From positions 1 through 45,051 of the forward strand of contig NZ_ALJG01000356.1 of the NCBI RefSeq assembly GCF_000286315.1: 45,051 nt of DNA, given 5' to 3'. The notes below the pieces were generated by a model, which was not told the origin of the DNA, ran no database searches, and was given only the letters and a program-made list of their open reading frames with translations. The first letter of the stretch is position 1, and each line of letters starts with the position of its first letter. A program made the translations under genes and the position numbers. Shown one piece after another: positions 17,692-26,686 of this stretch. The stretch comes from Paenisporosarcina sp. TG20 (GTDB lineage: Bacteria; Bacillota; Bacilli; Bacillales_A; Planococcaceae).

Positions 17692-19290
17692 ATGGAAACA
17701 TTAGATAAAAAACAAAAATTATTAATTATGATGGCAATAATGTCTGTTCTCCTTTTTTCAGCATTAAACATGACCATTGTAGGTACAGCCCTCCCAAAAA
17801 TTGTGTCTGCCATAGATGGAATTGAATACTTCGAATGGGTTTTCACCATTTATATGCTGACATCAAGTATTACTGCTATATTAGTTGGGAAATTGTCTGA
17901 TATTTACGGGCGGAAAATCTTCATATTAGTGGGGATTATTATCTTTAGTTTAGGTTCCTTATTAAGTGGTTTTTCAGCTGATATCATTCAACTTATTATA
18001 TTCCGCGGGATTCAAGGCTTTGGTGGGGGCATGTTAATGAGTGTTTCCTTTGCAACGGTCGGCGATTTGTTCTCTCCAAGAGAACGCGGACGTTGGCAAG
18101 GTGCACTCGGTGGAGTTTTTGGGGTGGCCAGTTTATTTGGTCCGACATTAGGTGGAGTTATTGTCGATCACTTTAAATGGTCATGGATATTCTGGATCTT
18201 CTTACCGATAGGCATCGTCGCCTTTATACTAATTGCAAAGCTTTATCCGACTGTAGAAAGAAGAGAAAAAGAAAGAGTAGATTATTTAGGATCGTTCGTT
18301 TTATCAGTGGTCATTATAACGCTACTACTAGGTTTTTCATGGGCAGATTCAAAATATGCTTGGGATTCCATCCAGATTGTCGGCCTATTTTCGATATCCA
18401 TCTTATCCCTAGTCTTATTTCTATACATTGAAACCAAGGTTAAGAGTCCTGTTCTCCCACTACATTTGTTTAAAAATAGTGTCTTTGCCATTTCAAATGT
18501 AGTTGCTTTTTTATTAGGTATGGGTATGTTCAGCGTTATTATGTATATTCCATTCCATGTTCAAGGAGTGGCAGGTAAATCTGCCACTACGTCAGGGCTT
18601 GTTGAAATGGCGATGACAATTGCAATGGTACTATCTAGTGCCCTTGTAGGATTCTTGATTACAAAAACAGGAAAGTACAAGAAAATTGCCATAGTCGGTT
18701 TAATGGTAATGGCCATAGGTATCTATTTAAATACATTACTATCTGTTGATACATCGTTAACTACCTTAATTCTATTTCTAATCGTTACAGGTCTTGGAAT
18801 GGGGGTGATATTTCCAGTATTCAACTTGACTGTCCAAAATGCAGTGAAGCACAAGTACTTGGGAGTAGCGACAGCAACATCTCAACTATTCAGGGAGCTT
18901 GGTGGTACGATCGGGGTAGCCATAATGGGCTCTATTATGGCTAATAAAATGAGTGGGAAAATAAATGAGATAGATGTTCCAGAAGCGTCATTTAGAGACA
19001 TTCCCGAAGGTTCAATTCAAATGGATATGGAAAAGTTACAAGATCCTCAAATTCTAATGAACCCTGAAGCACTTGATGTCATACGAAATGAACTTCCGCA
19101 ACCAATGGTCGGGACGTTTAATCAGCTAATTGAAGCGTTAAGAGAAGCGCTTAGTTATGGATTATCAGCCGTGTTTATGTTTGCAACATTTGCCGTTTTA
19201 TTAACCGTATTTTTAACTTTCTTCTTAAAAGAAGAAACTCTTCGAACATCAAATAATGACGATGAAGAGGAAGAAGTCGATACACAATAA
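17692..19290 (+). CDS. MFS drug-type exporter of the DHA2 (14-helix) family
   Basis: Proton-driven efflux pump in the cytoplasmic membrane, 532 residues with about 14 hydrophobic segments, the EmrB/QacA/LmrB type. Motif A (GKLSDIYGRK, 66-75) lies between helices 2 and 3. Motif C-like GPTLGGVIVDH (150-160) in helix 5 marks antiporters. A loop with PEASFRDIPEGS and an acidic tail (DDEEEEVD) close the chain. GGGAGG lies 6 bases before the ATG and a hairpin terminator follows. Substrate unknown; antibiotics, dyes or lincomycin-like compounds are usual for the family. Confidence 0.88.
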   Translation: METLDKKQKLLIMMAIMSVLLFSALNMTIVGTALPKIVSAIDGIEYFEWVFTIYMLTSSITAILVGKLSDIYGRKIFILVGIIIFSLGSLLSGFSADIIQLIIFRGIQGFGGGMLMSVSFATVGDLFSPRERGRWQGALGGVFGVASLFGPTLGGVIVDHFKWSWIFWIFLPIGIVAFILIAKLYPTVERREKERVDYLGSFVLSVVIITLLLGFSWADSKYAWDSIQIVGLFSISILSLVLFLYIETKVKSPVLPLHLFKNSVFAISNVVAFLLGMGMFSVIMYIPFHVQGVAGKSATTSGLVEMAMTIAMVLSSALVGFLITKTGKYKKIAIVGLMVMAIGIYLNTLLSVDTSLTTLILFLIVTGLGMGVIFPVFNLTVQNAVKHKYLGVATATSQLFRELGGTIGVAIMGSIMANKMSGKINEIDVPEASFRDIPEGSIQMDMEKLQDPQILMNPEALDVIRNELPQPMVGTFNQLIEALREALSYGLSAVFMFATFAVLLTVFLTFFLKEETLRTSNNDDEEEEVDTQ

Positions 19291-19301
19291 TCACTTAATT
19301 T

Positions 19302-19355
19302 AGAGTAGAATGAACTGACAAAGCCACAGTTCTTTCTACTCCAATTTTATTTTTC
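19302..19355. terminator. Terminator between the exporter and the DehI-like gene
   Basis: GAGTAGAA-T-GAACTG pairs with CAGTTC-T-TTCTACTC, followed on the plus strand by an AATTTTATTTTT tract. It can serve the exporter and perhaps the convergent dehalogenase gene. Confidence 0.7.
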
Positions 19356-19376
19356 AACAGAACTTGATCCCAACAG

Positions 19377-20201
19377 TTACAACATTAGTTTCCGAATAAA
19401 CTCATTCTCAACGATTAACCCTGGTAGGAAGTTTTGAAAAAGTGAAACAAGTCCCATAATACCTGCTATTTGAGCAGGAGAATAAATTTTCTCTAACTGA
19501 TGACTATTGATGGTTACTGGAAACGGCATCTCTTGATGAACAACAGAAATCGCTTCTTTTGACAGTTTAGATGTAAGGAGAGTATATTCATCAGTCTCTA
19601 TATATGATTTAAGAAAATGCCATGTAACCTCCAAAAAACGAGGATAGTTTGCTAGTGCTCTGAAATCACTTGAAACATCATATGATTGATGTTCTTGTGC
19701 AATATCAAGTAATAGTTTTTTAATGTAATAAGGTGCCGTTGGAATATGAATTAATTCAATATGCGGCATGCTTGGCGAGACCCCTGGTTGTATTTGTCCA
19801 AGGTTATTTTTTTGTGGAATAACTGGTCGATTACCTAGACTTTCTGACCAAGCACTCGCGATGAGAAGTAATTTAGGATTAACGTATTGAAAAGTAGACA
19901 CAACATTCTTAATATGTTGTAAAGTTTCGGGATGATAGTCTTTCTTAAAATCATGAGTAGGAATTATTGTATTAATCGTTGGAAACCGTAACTGACTTGC
20001 AGCTGATTCCATATTAATTGTAAGCATATTTGGTCTAACCTGTTGCCAAGCATACGTTAAAAATTCAGGATAATTTGCCAATGCTCTGAAAATAAAATTA
20101 ACAATTGGTACCTTTAATACAAATTTGATATCTTCATAAACATCCTTCACAATCCCTTGTGCCTCTGATTCAAAAACTTCAGGTATTCCATATTGATTCA
20201 C
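19377..20201 (-). CDS. DehI-type 2-haloacid dehalogenase-like protein
   Basis: Member of the group I (DehI) haloacid dehalogenase family, cofactor-independent enzymes that hydrolyse D- and L-2-haloacids. DehI is a pseudo-dimer of two related halves, and that is visible: FRALANYP occurs at residues 38-45 and again at 181-188, each followed by a Phe-Leu and an aromatic-rich helix. The Asp in SSDFRALA (Asp180) stands where I expect the catalytic Asp189 of DehI; alignment must confirm it. The frame continues to a TTG at 20252, but GTG at 20201 has AAAGGTGGAG just upstream and begins VNQYGIPEVFE, the expected N-terminus (274 residues). It diverges from a haloalkane dehalogenase gene. Real substrates of the Bacillales members are not established. 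Confidence 0.75.
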   Translation of the reverse strand: MNQYGIPEVFESEAQGIVKDVYEDIKFVLKVPIVNFIFRALANYPEFLTYAWQQVRPNMLTINMESAASQLRFPTINTIIPTHDFKKDYHPETLQHIKNVVSTFQYVNPKLLLIASAWSESLGNRPVIPQKNNLGQIQPGVSPSMPHIELIHIPTAPYYIKKLLLDIAQEHQSYDVSSDFRALANYPRFLEVTWHFLKSYIETDEYTLLTSKLSKEAISVVHQEMPFPVTINSHQLEKIYSPAQIAGIMGLVSLFQNFLPGLIVENEFIRKLML

Positions 20202-20476
20202 TTTTCTCCACCTTTGTTTGATAATTCTAGTAGGAAGAATTTCCAGGATCAAAATCTTTATTGTAATTTATGTTTAGATAACATGATTTACCCGCTTCAT
20301 AGAATTACTTATGCATAATGGTTTACCTGCTTCGATTGGGTTATCTCATGTTAATCATAGTTACAATTACTATTCTAGAATAGACTTCCTGAAATATATT
20401 TTATAAAAAAGAAGGAATATTCAATTCAGAGTAGAAATAGTCTTTGTATCGAAATAAAATTATTGGAGGATATAAT

Positions 20477-21388
20477 ATGGAAACTATTCGTACTCCCGAA
20501 GATCGTTTTACCAATTTACCAGGGTTCCCGTTTAAACCTAATTATGTAGAAATCAATGATGCACGAGTCCACTACATCGATGAAGGAAAAGGAGAGGTCA
20601 TCCTTTTACTGCACGGAGAACCGACGTGGTCCTATTTATATCGTCACATGATATCGCCATTATCCAAACAATTCAGAGTCATTGCACCTGATTTTATTGG
20701 ATTTGGACGCTCCGACAAATATACACAACGTGGTGACTATTCTTTTGACATGCATATGAATACACTGAAAGCATTCATCAACTCATTAGAACTTGAAAAT
20801 ATTACTATCGTAGTTCAGGACTGGGGAGGACTTATCGGTCTTGGTGTCTTAGCTGATATACAGGAACGTTTTTCTCGTTTGGTCATAATGAATACAGGGC
20901 TTCCAACCGGAGAAATACCTCCTTCAGAAGGGTTCCTAAACTGGCGCAAATATGCTGAGAAAACACCTGACCTTCCAATTGGCAAACTTATTAGACGTAG
21001 CTTAGCCCCTGGAAATACTCTTTCTAAAGATGTTATTGCAGCCTATGATGCTCCCTTTCCATCTGCTGAATACAAGGCTGGTGCTCAAGTTTGGCCACTC
21101 CTTGTACCAATGAACATTGACGATCCTGGAGCTGCACAAATGAGAAAAGCTAAAGAAGTACTTAAAAGTTGGAATAAACCTGCATTAGTTGCATTTTCCG
21201 ATTCAGATCCCATCACACATGGTGGAGATCGTTTTTTCAGAAAGATCATCCCTACAGCAAAAAATGAACCCGAAATCATTATCAACAACGCAGGCCACTT
21301 TCTTCAAGAGGAAAAAGGTGCGGAAATTGCAGATCATATCATTGCCTTCGCTAACCGAAATCCACTTCAATTGACAATGAATGTATAA
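20477..21388 (+). CDS. Haloalkane dehalogenase (alpha/beta hydrolase)
   Basis: Hydrolyses carbon-halogen bonds of haloalkanes to alcohols, by its family. All active-site parts are visible in the 303 residues: oxyanion-hole HGEPTW (46-51), nucleophile Asp115 with the halide-binding Trp116 in VQDWGG, base Asp244 in SDSDPITHGG, and His274 in NAGHFLQEE. The N-terminal IRTPEDRF-NLPGFPF and the spacing are those of subfamily HLD-I (DhlA/DhmA type). The ATG at 20477 has GGAGG 7 bases upstream; the frame before it is untranslated leader. Epoxide hydrolases share the fold, but the Trp after the nucleophile and the Asp at the base position favour a dehalogenase. Divergent to the DehI-like gene. Confidence 0.85.
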   Translation: METIRTPEDRFTNLPGFPFKPNYVEINDARVHYIDEGKGEVILLLHGEPTWSYLYRHMISPLSKQFRVIAPDFIGFGRSDKYTQRGDYSFDMHMNTLKAFINSLELENITIVVQDWGGLIGLGVLADIQERFSRLVIMNTGLPTGEIPPSEGFLNWRKYAEKTPDLPIGKLIRRSLAPGNTLSKDVIAAYDAPFPSAEYKAGAQVWPLLVPMNIDDPGAAQMRKAKEVLKSWNKPALVAFSDSDPITHGGDRFFRKIIPTAKNEPEIIINNAGHFLQEEKGAEIADHIIAFANRNPLQLTMNV

Positions 21389-21459
21389 GTAAATGAAAAT
21401 AAGACATGAATGTGTAAAGCGTCATTTTTAAATAAATACAATGAGGTTGTTGATTAAAT

Positions 21460-22044
21460 ATGAAAAACGAAAAATATGTTTGGTATTTAAGCTATGGTTC
21501 AAACCTTTCCAAGGATCGTTTCCTTTGCTATATCCAGGGAGGTACACCAAACGGTTCGACGAAAAATGAAAGAGGCTGTAGAGATAACACTATTCCCATA
21601 AGAGACGAAGGCTACGAAATTTCATTTCCATTGTATTTTGCAAAATTTTCAAGTCGATGGAATGGTGGAGTCGCATTTATAGGAAAAAGCGAAAAAAATA
21701 ACACCAAAACATTTGCTAGAATGTACCTCATCACCGAAGAACAGTTTCTCGATGTTGTTTCACAAGAAAATGATGTTGCTGATATTTCTATCGATTTAGA
21801 AGAAGTTATTTCTAATAAAAGTTTACAAGTCTCTGATGGATGGTATGGAAACATTCTTTATATAGGTGAAAAAGATGGACACCCGATATTCTCATTTACT
21901 TCAAATGATGATATTGAAGATGCTAAATTTAATCCACCATCAAAAGCATACCTTGATACAATTTCCTTAGGATTAACTGAAACGTTTGATATGGCTCAAG
22001 TAGCTGCCTCAAACTATTTAAGTTCATCTAAAGGTTGTAAATAA
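21460..22044 (+). CDS. Gamma-glutamylcyclotransferase-like protein
   Basis: 194 residues. The N-terminal LSYGSNLSKDRF holds the YGSN motif (12-15) that binds the gamma-glutamyl substrate in the GGCT/AIG2 fold, and the WNGGVAFIG stretch near 67 fits the beta-barrel core. Family members release 5-oxoproline from gamma-glutamyl amino acids or act as amine cyclotransferases; the exact reaction is not predictable. It begins 72 bp after the dehalogenase and may be cotranscribed. The ribosome site (GAGG, 13 bases before ATG) is weak. A terminator-like hairpin follows. Confidence 0.7.
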   Translation: MKNEKYVWYLSYGSNLSKDRFLCYIQGGTPNGSTKNERGCRDNTIPIRDEGYEISFPLYFAKFSSRWNGGVAFIGKSEKNNTKTFARMYLITEEQFLDVVSQENDVADISIDLEEVISNKSLQVSDGWYGNILYIGEKDGHPIFSFTSNDDIEDAKFNPPSKAYLDTISLGLTETFDMAQVAASNYLSSSKGCK

Positions 22045-22129
22045 GGAAAGTTATTCACTTTGAAACCGAGATTCTGAATGGTATTTATTCTATCTAACTC
22101 TATTCCCATAAGGTTAATATTTTTAGCAA

Positions 22130-22166
22130 AGGCTACCTCCTGTTTTATAGGAAGTGGCCTTTTTTG
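22130..22166 (+). terminator. Terminator after the GGCT-like gene
   Basis: GGCTACCTCCT and AGGAAGTGGCC pair with two mismatches across a short T-rich loop and run into TTTTTT. Position and polarity fit the plus-strand gene ending at 22044. Confidence 0.6.
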
Positions 22167-22249
22167 AAAAATAAGAAAGTATATAAATCTAGTGAGCCAT
22201 GAATTCAGTATTCCCGGTATTTTATGGAGTAGGTTCTATTTTGATACCA

Positions 22250-22380
22250 CTGATTTGCGCTCCAGGCGGACGCTTTCCACGGGGCGGGCGGCGAGCCTCC
22301 TCGGTCGCTGGCGCTCCACTGCGGGGTCTCACCTGTCCCGCTGATCCCGTAGGAGTCGCCGCCTTCCGCTTCAATCAAGT
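22250..22380 (+). repeat. REP-like GC-rich element, copy 1
   Basis: A sharply GC-rich block in AT-rich surroundings. It carries GCTCCAGGCGGACGCTTTCC, AGCCTCCTCG, CTGCGGGGTCTCACCT and GTCGCCGCCTTCCGCT, phrases that recur in copies 2 and 3. Such blocks are a dispersed non-coding repeat of Bacillaceae and Planococcaceae chromosomes; the open frames inside are not genes. Confidence 0.75.
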
Positions 22381-22574
22381 AATGTTTTCGAATTGATCAC
22401 AAATGAAAAGATAAACTTAAAAAGAACAGAGTATATACTTTTTAAGTCCAGAAAATCACTGGTACTTTAAATAATTAAAATATTCAGTTTTTAGCATCAT
22501 GAACACTGAAATTCTGGTACTTTGAACTAGTATTTCTCTTTTTAGAAATAGTGTTTGATGGATAAATTTACACT

Positions 22575-22757
22575 AGTTGATTGGAGCGCAGGTGTCGACT
22601 TCTGCGGGAAAAGCATGAGCTGAAGGCCCCGCAGGAAAGATGCTGGCCAAAAGCCAGTATCTTTGCGACGAGTAACCGCAGGAGCACATGTTTTTACAGT
22701 GACGAGGAGACTGAAGCCATGCCCGCGAAAAGCGTCCACAGTAGCGGAAATCAACGG
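22575..22757 (-). repeat. REP-like GC-rich element, copy 2 (inverted)
   Basis: Read on the minus strand it starts GTTGATTTCCGC, then GCGGGCATGGCTTCAGTCTC, CTCCTGCGG and GCGGGGCCTTCAGCTCATGC, and ends in GCTCCAATCAACT. This is the same order as copy 3, with extra internal sequence. Orientation is opposite to copies 1 and 3. Confidence 0.7.
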
Positions 22758-22784
22758 GTTTCTATGGTTACCCTTCTTAAAAGG

Positions 22785-22811
22785 ACCGGGCGTCTTTTTG
22801 CCCGGTTTTTC
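22785..22811 (+). terminator. Terminator-like hairpin beside copy 2
   Basis: ACCGGGC and GCCCGGT pair around GTCTTTTT and run into TTTTTCTT on the plus strand. No gene ends nearby on this strand, so it may belong to the repeat element or block read-through toward the DUF389 gene. Confidence 0.6.
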
Positions 22812-22986
22812 TTATACTACACAACTTCTCAAAAAAATTGTCTAACCACCATCCATTGTTGTCTATTCTAGAAAAGTATTATCTATAAAAAAATTTATTT
22901 TAAGGAAATATGTGTTTACGTTATGAAGAAGAAGATAATGGCAATAATGAGTTGTAAGATTCTTCTTAAGAATGGGAGAGGAAATT

Positions 22987-23967
22987 ATGCCATTACAGTT
23001 GCTTGAAATATATGCTCCAAGGCATTTTTTAGATATGGAAGACATTAAGGAGGAATTCCCTGTTGTCTCCTATTGGATTTCCAGTGAATTAAATGAAAAG
23101 GATCTGACACGGATTCTTGTAGAAACAAATCATGTAGAAAAAATTCTTAATTATTTGGAGAAATTGCCAGGCGGAGAGGACACGTATCAAGTCATGTTGC
23201 TGTCTGTGCAAACCTATCTTCCTAGGGAAAAAAAGAAACAAACTGATGAAGCAAAAGATTTACAGCGTGCGAGCCGTCACGAATTATATGCGGCCGTTGA
23301 GGAGTCTAGCCATATGAGTATCAGTTATATGTGGTTTATTCTTTTTTCCTCAGTTATTGCAACGATCGGTATTATTAAAAACAGTCCTGCCATTGTTATT
23401 GGGGCTATGGTAATCGCCCCAATAATTGGTCCAGTGACTGCTGGTTCATTTGCATCAGTTCTCGGCGACTTCAAGTTAATTCGTCAAGCTTCGCTTACCT
23501 CTTTATTTGGAATAGGTATACCCATATTGATTTCTACTGTATTTGGATTTTTCTTCCTTCCACCTCTATACAGTAATGAGTTTCTTTCAAGGACAGACAT
23601 TCAAATTATTGATGTTATTGTTGCCCTCGCCTCGGGTGCTGCAGGAGCACTTTCTTTTATTAAAAGGAATGAGGGCTCTCTTGTGGGGGTTATGGTTTCA
23701 GTCGCATTACTACCACCTGCTGTTGTATTCGGTATGACTTTAGGCTCTGGTAGATGGGAAGAGGCCCTAGTACCGTTCATTCTATTATTGGTCAATGTTA
23801 ACTCAATACTTCTTTCTGCTGTGATTGTATTCTGGTTAAGCGGTATCAAACCAAACAATTGGCAGGATTTACAGAATGCAAATACCTCACGTCGAATTTC
23901 CCTCTTATTTATTTCAATAATCACTATTGTACTTACAACCGCTATTATTTTTATAAACATTGTCTAA
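22987..23967 (+). CDS. DUF389 membrane protein (TIGR00341-like)
   Basis: 326 residues. A soluble N-terminal domain of about 100 residues (LLEIYAPRHFLDMEDI at the start) precedes six or so membrane segments. The family core is VIGAMVIAPIIGPVTAGSFAS near residues 140-160, followed by a second Gly/Ala-rich helix pair with LASGAAGALSF and MVSVALLPPAVVFG. DUF389 proteins are widespread inner-membrane proteins of unknown transport role. The frame reaches 22972, but the ATG at 22987 follows GAGAGG by 5 bases and is preferred. It lies alone between REP-like copies 2 and 3. Confidence 0.8.
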   Translation: MPLQLLEIYAPRHFLDMEDIKEEFPVVSYWISSELNEKDLTRILVETNHVEKILNYLEKLPGGEDTYQVMLLSVQTYLPREKKKQTDEAKDLQRASRHELYAAVEESSHMSISYMWFILFSSVIATIGIIKNSPAIVIGAMVIAPIIGPVTAGSFASVLGDFKLIRQASLTSLFGIGIPILISTVFGFFFLPPLYSNEFLSRTDIQIIDVIVALASGAAGALSFIKRNEGSLVGVMVSVALLPPAVVFGMTLGSGRWEEALVPFILLLVNVNSILLSAVIVFWLSGIKPNNWQDLQNANTSRRISLLFISIITIVLTTAIIFINIV

Positions 23968-24061
23968 GTTATAACTTTGTTCTTATATTCAATCGGGTAC
24001 CAATGTCCTTACTAGTATAGTGTTGATATGGGTATCTCAAAAAAACTACATCCTTTTTTTC

Positions 24062-24076
24062 GAGGGCACTGAAAAA
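24062..24076 (+). repeat. Solo terminal repeat of an IS1182-like element
   Basis: GAGGGCACTGAAAAA is identical to the inverse of the right end of the broken element at 33442-33456 and to 11765-11779. No transposase follows; the next 60 bp contain a hairpin. Likely the remnant of an excised or deleted copy, or a short non-autonomous derivative. Confidence 0.6.
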
Positions 24077-24096
24077 GTCCTCAAAAGGATTTCATT

Positions 24097-24135
24097 GCGA
24101 GTAAGGAACGACATATTGTTCACTTACTCGCTTTT
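24097..24135 (+). terminator. Hairpin terminator after DUF389 and the solo IS end
   Basis: GCGAGTAAG-GAAC pairs with GTTC-A-CTTACTCGC (one bulge) and is followed by TTTTT on the plus strand. It may have come with the insertion element, because the intact element type also carries a terminator next to its end. Confidence 0.65.
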
Positions 24136-24147
24136 TATATGGAACCC

Positions 24148-24276
24148 GTTGATTTCCGTTCCAGGCGGACGTGTTCCGCCGGCATGGCCTCAGCCTCCTC
24201 GTCGCTACGCTCCTGCGGGGTCTTCACCTCATGCTATTCCGGCTGGAGTCGTCGCCTTCCTCTCCAATCAACTAGT
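24148..24276 (+). repeat. REP-like GC-rich element, copy 3
   Basis: Begins GTTGATTTCCGTTCCAGGCG and ends TCTCCAATCAACTAGT, with the inner phrases CAGCCTCCTCGTCGCTACGC and CTCCTGCGGGGTCTTCACCT. The two ends are inverted matches (GTTGATT / AATCAAC), which gives the element a foldback shape. Between 24277 and 24573 nothing further is recognised. Confidence 0.75.
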
Positions 24277-24573
24277 ATCTGCATATCAGGAAGAAAACTT
24301 TGTTCTTCTATCTAAAGAAACTTCCTTTTCCTGTATACTAAAATAAAGTAAATGCAGGGGGTGCGTCCCCATGATTTCAAACCAAGAAACCAAACTCACC
24401 AAGAGAAATATCCACAGAGAATGGTTTTGAGATTGACATTATTGGAATATCTCGTGTGGAGTCATCAGGTCAACTAATGAGATTTTAGCCTTCCATGTGC
24501 AACTTTAGAAAAACTTAAAAATGAAATAAAGAGTTAGGTGACGTATTACAATAATTATAGATATCAATTGGAT

Positions 24574-24616
24574 TAAAAAAAGATGACCCCTGCACAATAC
24601 AGAGATCATCTTTTTT
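24574..24616. terminator. Bidirectional terminator of the peptide transporter operon
   Basis: AAAAAAAGATGACCCCTG and its partner AGAGATCATCTTTTTT form a stem (GATGA-CC / GATCATC) with A and T runs on both sides. It lies about 130 bp beyond the stop of the last transporter gene on the minus strand. Confidence 0.7.
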
Positions 24617-24743
24617 ATTATCCATAGTTTTTTTAAAAAATGTCCTTTACAAAGAAGGGTACAGTTTTAGTGACCTAGCCAAGTGTTTTTTTATAATTCT
24701 CATCCATGAAATAGAGTATTTGGGTGGAGACAGTACAACGCCT

Positions 24744-25709
24744 CTAATTGACCAAATGACATGCCACCTTGTGTTGATCTGCAACAGTTAAAAGAGAAGG
24801 TGTTTCTTCTTTACATCTTTGCTCGGCAAAAGGGCAACGTGTATGAAAACTACATCCACTAGGGGGATTTAAAGGACTTGGAACATCTCCTTCAAGTAAA
24901 ATCCTCTCTCTTTTTACTGTAGGATCCGGAACAGGAATAGATGATAATAACGCTTTTGTATAAGGATGTTGTGGATTTTTATATAGAGTCTCACTGTTTG
25001 CAATTTCAACAATTTTCCCTAAATACATAACTGCAACTCTATCGCTTATATATTGAACAACACTTAAATCATGGGCAATAAAAATATATGTTAAATTTAA
25101 ATCCTTCTGTAAATCCTTAAGCAAATTAAGTACTTGAGCCTGGATAGACACATCTAATGCAGCAACTGGTTCATCTGCTATAATAAGTTTTGGATTTAGT
25201 GCCAATGCCCTTGCAATACCAATTCTTTGTCTCTGCCCGCCACTAAATTCATGAGGATACCGGTTAATATAACGTTGATTTAATCCTACAACGTCAAGTA
25301 ATTCTTTTACTCTTTTTTGCTGCTCTTCTTTATTCATGTTAAAGTGGGTTCTTAATGGTTCTCGAATGATCTCTCCCACGGAGAGCCTAGGGTTTAGAGA
25401 GCCATATGGATCCTGGAATACCATCTGCATATCTTTTCTTGTTTTCCGTAATGACTCATTATCTAGTTTTCTAAGATCCTGTCCCTTGTAAATTATTTCA
25501 CCCTGGTCAGCTTCTATTAATCTAAGTAGCAATCTTCCTGTAGTTGATTTTCCACAACCGGATTCACCTACTAGTCCAATAGTTTCCCCCTCAATTACAT
25601 CAAGATTTATTCCATCTACAGCTTTTACTACGCTTTTTTGACGACCAAACAATCCCTTATTAACTTCAAAATATTTTTTTAGATCATTGACCTTTAATAA
25701 CGTTGGCAT
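24744..25709 (-). CDS. Peptide ABC transporter ATP-binding protein (OppF/DppF type)
   Basis: One of two ATPases powering the peptide importer. 321 residues: Walker [10 protein letters not shown] near 51-59, the Q-loop [15 protein letters not shown] near 97, signature SGGQRQR, Walker [13 protein letters not shown], and the C-terminal oligopeptide/dipeptide extension with its [14 protein letters not shown] Cys cluster, which marks OppF/DppF and may hold an iron-sulphur centre. Last gene of the operon; its start lies 3 bp after the stop of the partner ATPase gene. Confidence 0.9.
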   Translation of the reverse strand: MPTLLKVNDLKKYFEVNKGLFGRQKSVVKAVDGINLDVIEGETIGLVGESGCGKSTTGRLLLRLIEADQGEIIYKGQDLRKLDNESLRKTRKDMQMVFQDPYGSLNPRLSVGEIIREPLRTHFNMNKEEQQKRVKELLDVVGLNQRYINRYPHEFSGGQRQRIGIARALALNPKLIIADEPVAALDVSIQAQVLNLLKDLQKDLNLTYIFIAHDLSVVQYISDRVAVMYLGKIVEIANSETLYKNPQHPYTKALLSSIPVPDPTVKRERILLEGDVPSPLNPPSGCSFHTRCPFAEQRCKEETPSLLTVADQHKVACHLVN

Positions 25710-25712
25710 TGA

Positions 25713-26675
25713 CTATCCTACCTCCTTATGGCAACGGACAAAGTGACCTTTTGTGACTTCAGCAATTACTTGTTCATTTTCTAAACATTCAGCTGAAACA
25801 AAAGGACAACGAGATGCAAACCTACAGCCTGTTAAATCATCATAGAGTTGTGGTGGTTGTCCTTGGATAGGTGTCAATCTCTCTCTAGATCCCAACTTTG
25901 GTAGAGAGTTAATAAGTCCTTTCGTATAAGGGTGTTTAGGATTAGCAAATAAAGTATAAACATCTGTTTCTTCAACAACATGTCCAGCATACATTACAGC
26001 TACTCTGTGACAGGTCTCCGCAACGACGCCTAAATCATGCGTAATTAAAATAATAGACATACCAAGCTTCATTTGTATTTCTTTTAAAAGTTCTAAAATT
26101 TGCGCTTGGATTGTTACATCAAGCGCCGTTGTCGGCTCATCAGCAACTAACAGCTCCGGTTCACAGGCAAGTGCCATCGCTATCATCGCCCTTTGTCTCA
26201 TCCCACCACTAAATTTATGTGGATAATCGTGGATCCGTTGCTCGGGAGAGGGTAAACCAACTAACTTTAATAACTCTATTGTTTTTTCAACAGCTTCCTT
26301 TTTAGTAACACCCTTGTTATGAAGTAGTATTGCTTCACTAATTTGGTTACCTATTGTAAAAACTGGATTTAAGGAGCTCATTGGATCCTGAAAGATCATC
26401 GAGATTTTATCACCACGGATTTTTCTCATTTCTACTTCAGTCTTATTTAACAGATTTTCATCGTTAAATAAAATCTTGCCTTCTACCTGGCCTTGATCAG
26501 AAATCAACCCCATAATCGATAAGCTAGAAATACTTTTTCCTGAACCTGATTCCCCGACAATCCCAAGAATTTCACCTTTTTTCACTTTGAAATTAACACC
26601 GTCTATGGCCCTTATTCTACCTTTGGAAGTAGGAAATGTGACCTTTAAATCAATAACTTCTAAAAGATTTTCCAT
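25713..26675 (-). CDS. Peptide ABC transporter ATP-binding protein (OppD/DppD type)
   Basis: Partner ATPase, 320 residues. Walker A GESGSGKS (41-48), Q-loop MIFQDPMSSLNPVFT, signature SGGMRQR, Walker B LLVADEPTTALD, and a C-terminal CRFASRCPFVSAEC cluster. A GTG at 26684 opens the frame, but AGAGGTG overlaps it and stands 6 bases before the ATG at 26675, which is therefore chosen. It lies directly after the permease gene. Confidence 0.9.
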   Translation of the reverse strand: MENLLEVIDLKVTFPTSKGRIRAIDGVNFKVKKGEILGIVGESGSGKSISSLSIMGLISDQGQVEGKILFNDENLLNKTEVEMRKIRGDKISMIFQDPMSSLNPVFTIGNQISEAILLHNKGVTKKEAVEKTIELLKLVGLPSPEQRIHDYPHKFSGGMRQRAMIAMALACEPELLVADEPTTALDVTIQAQILELLKEIQMKLGMSIILITHDLGVVAETCHRVAVMYAGHVVEETDVYTLFANPKHPYTKGLINSLPKLGSRERLTPIQGQPPQLYDDLTGCRFASRCPFVSAECLENEQVIAEVTKGHFVRCHKEVG

Positions 26676-26686
26676 ACTATTCACCT

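Noticed and set aside
22199-22871. Several open frames on both strands in the GC-rich blocks (22199-22396, 22542-22871)
   Set aside because: They lie inside REP-like repeats, have no ribosome sites, and their translations are rich in Arg/Pro/Ala as expected from GC-rich non-coding DNA.
24020-24346. 108-codon plus-strand frame
   Set aside because: It spans the solo IS end, a terminator hairpin and REP-like copy 3, so it is not a gene.
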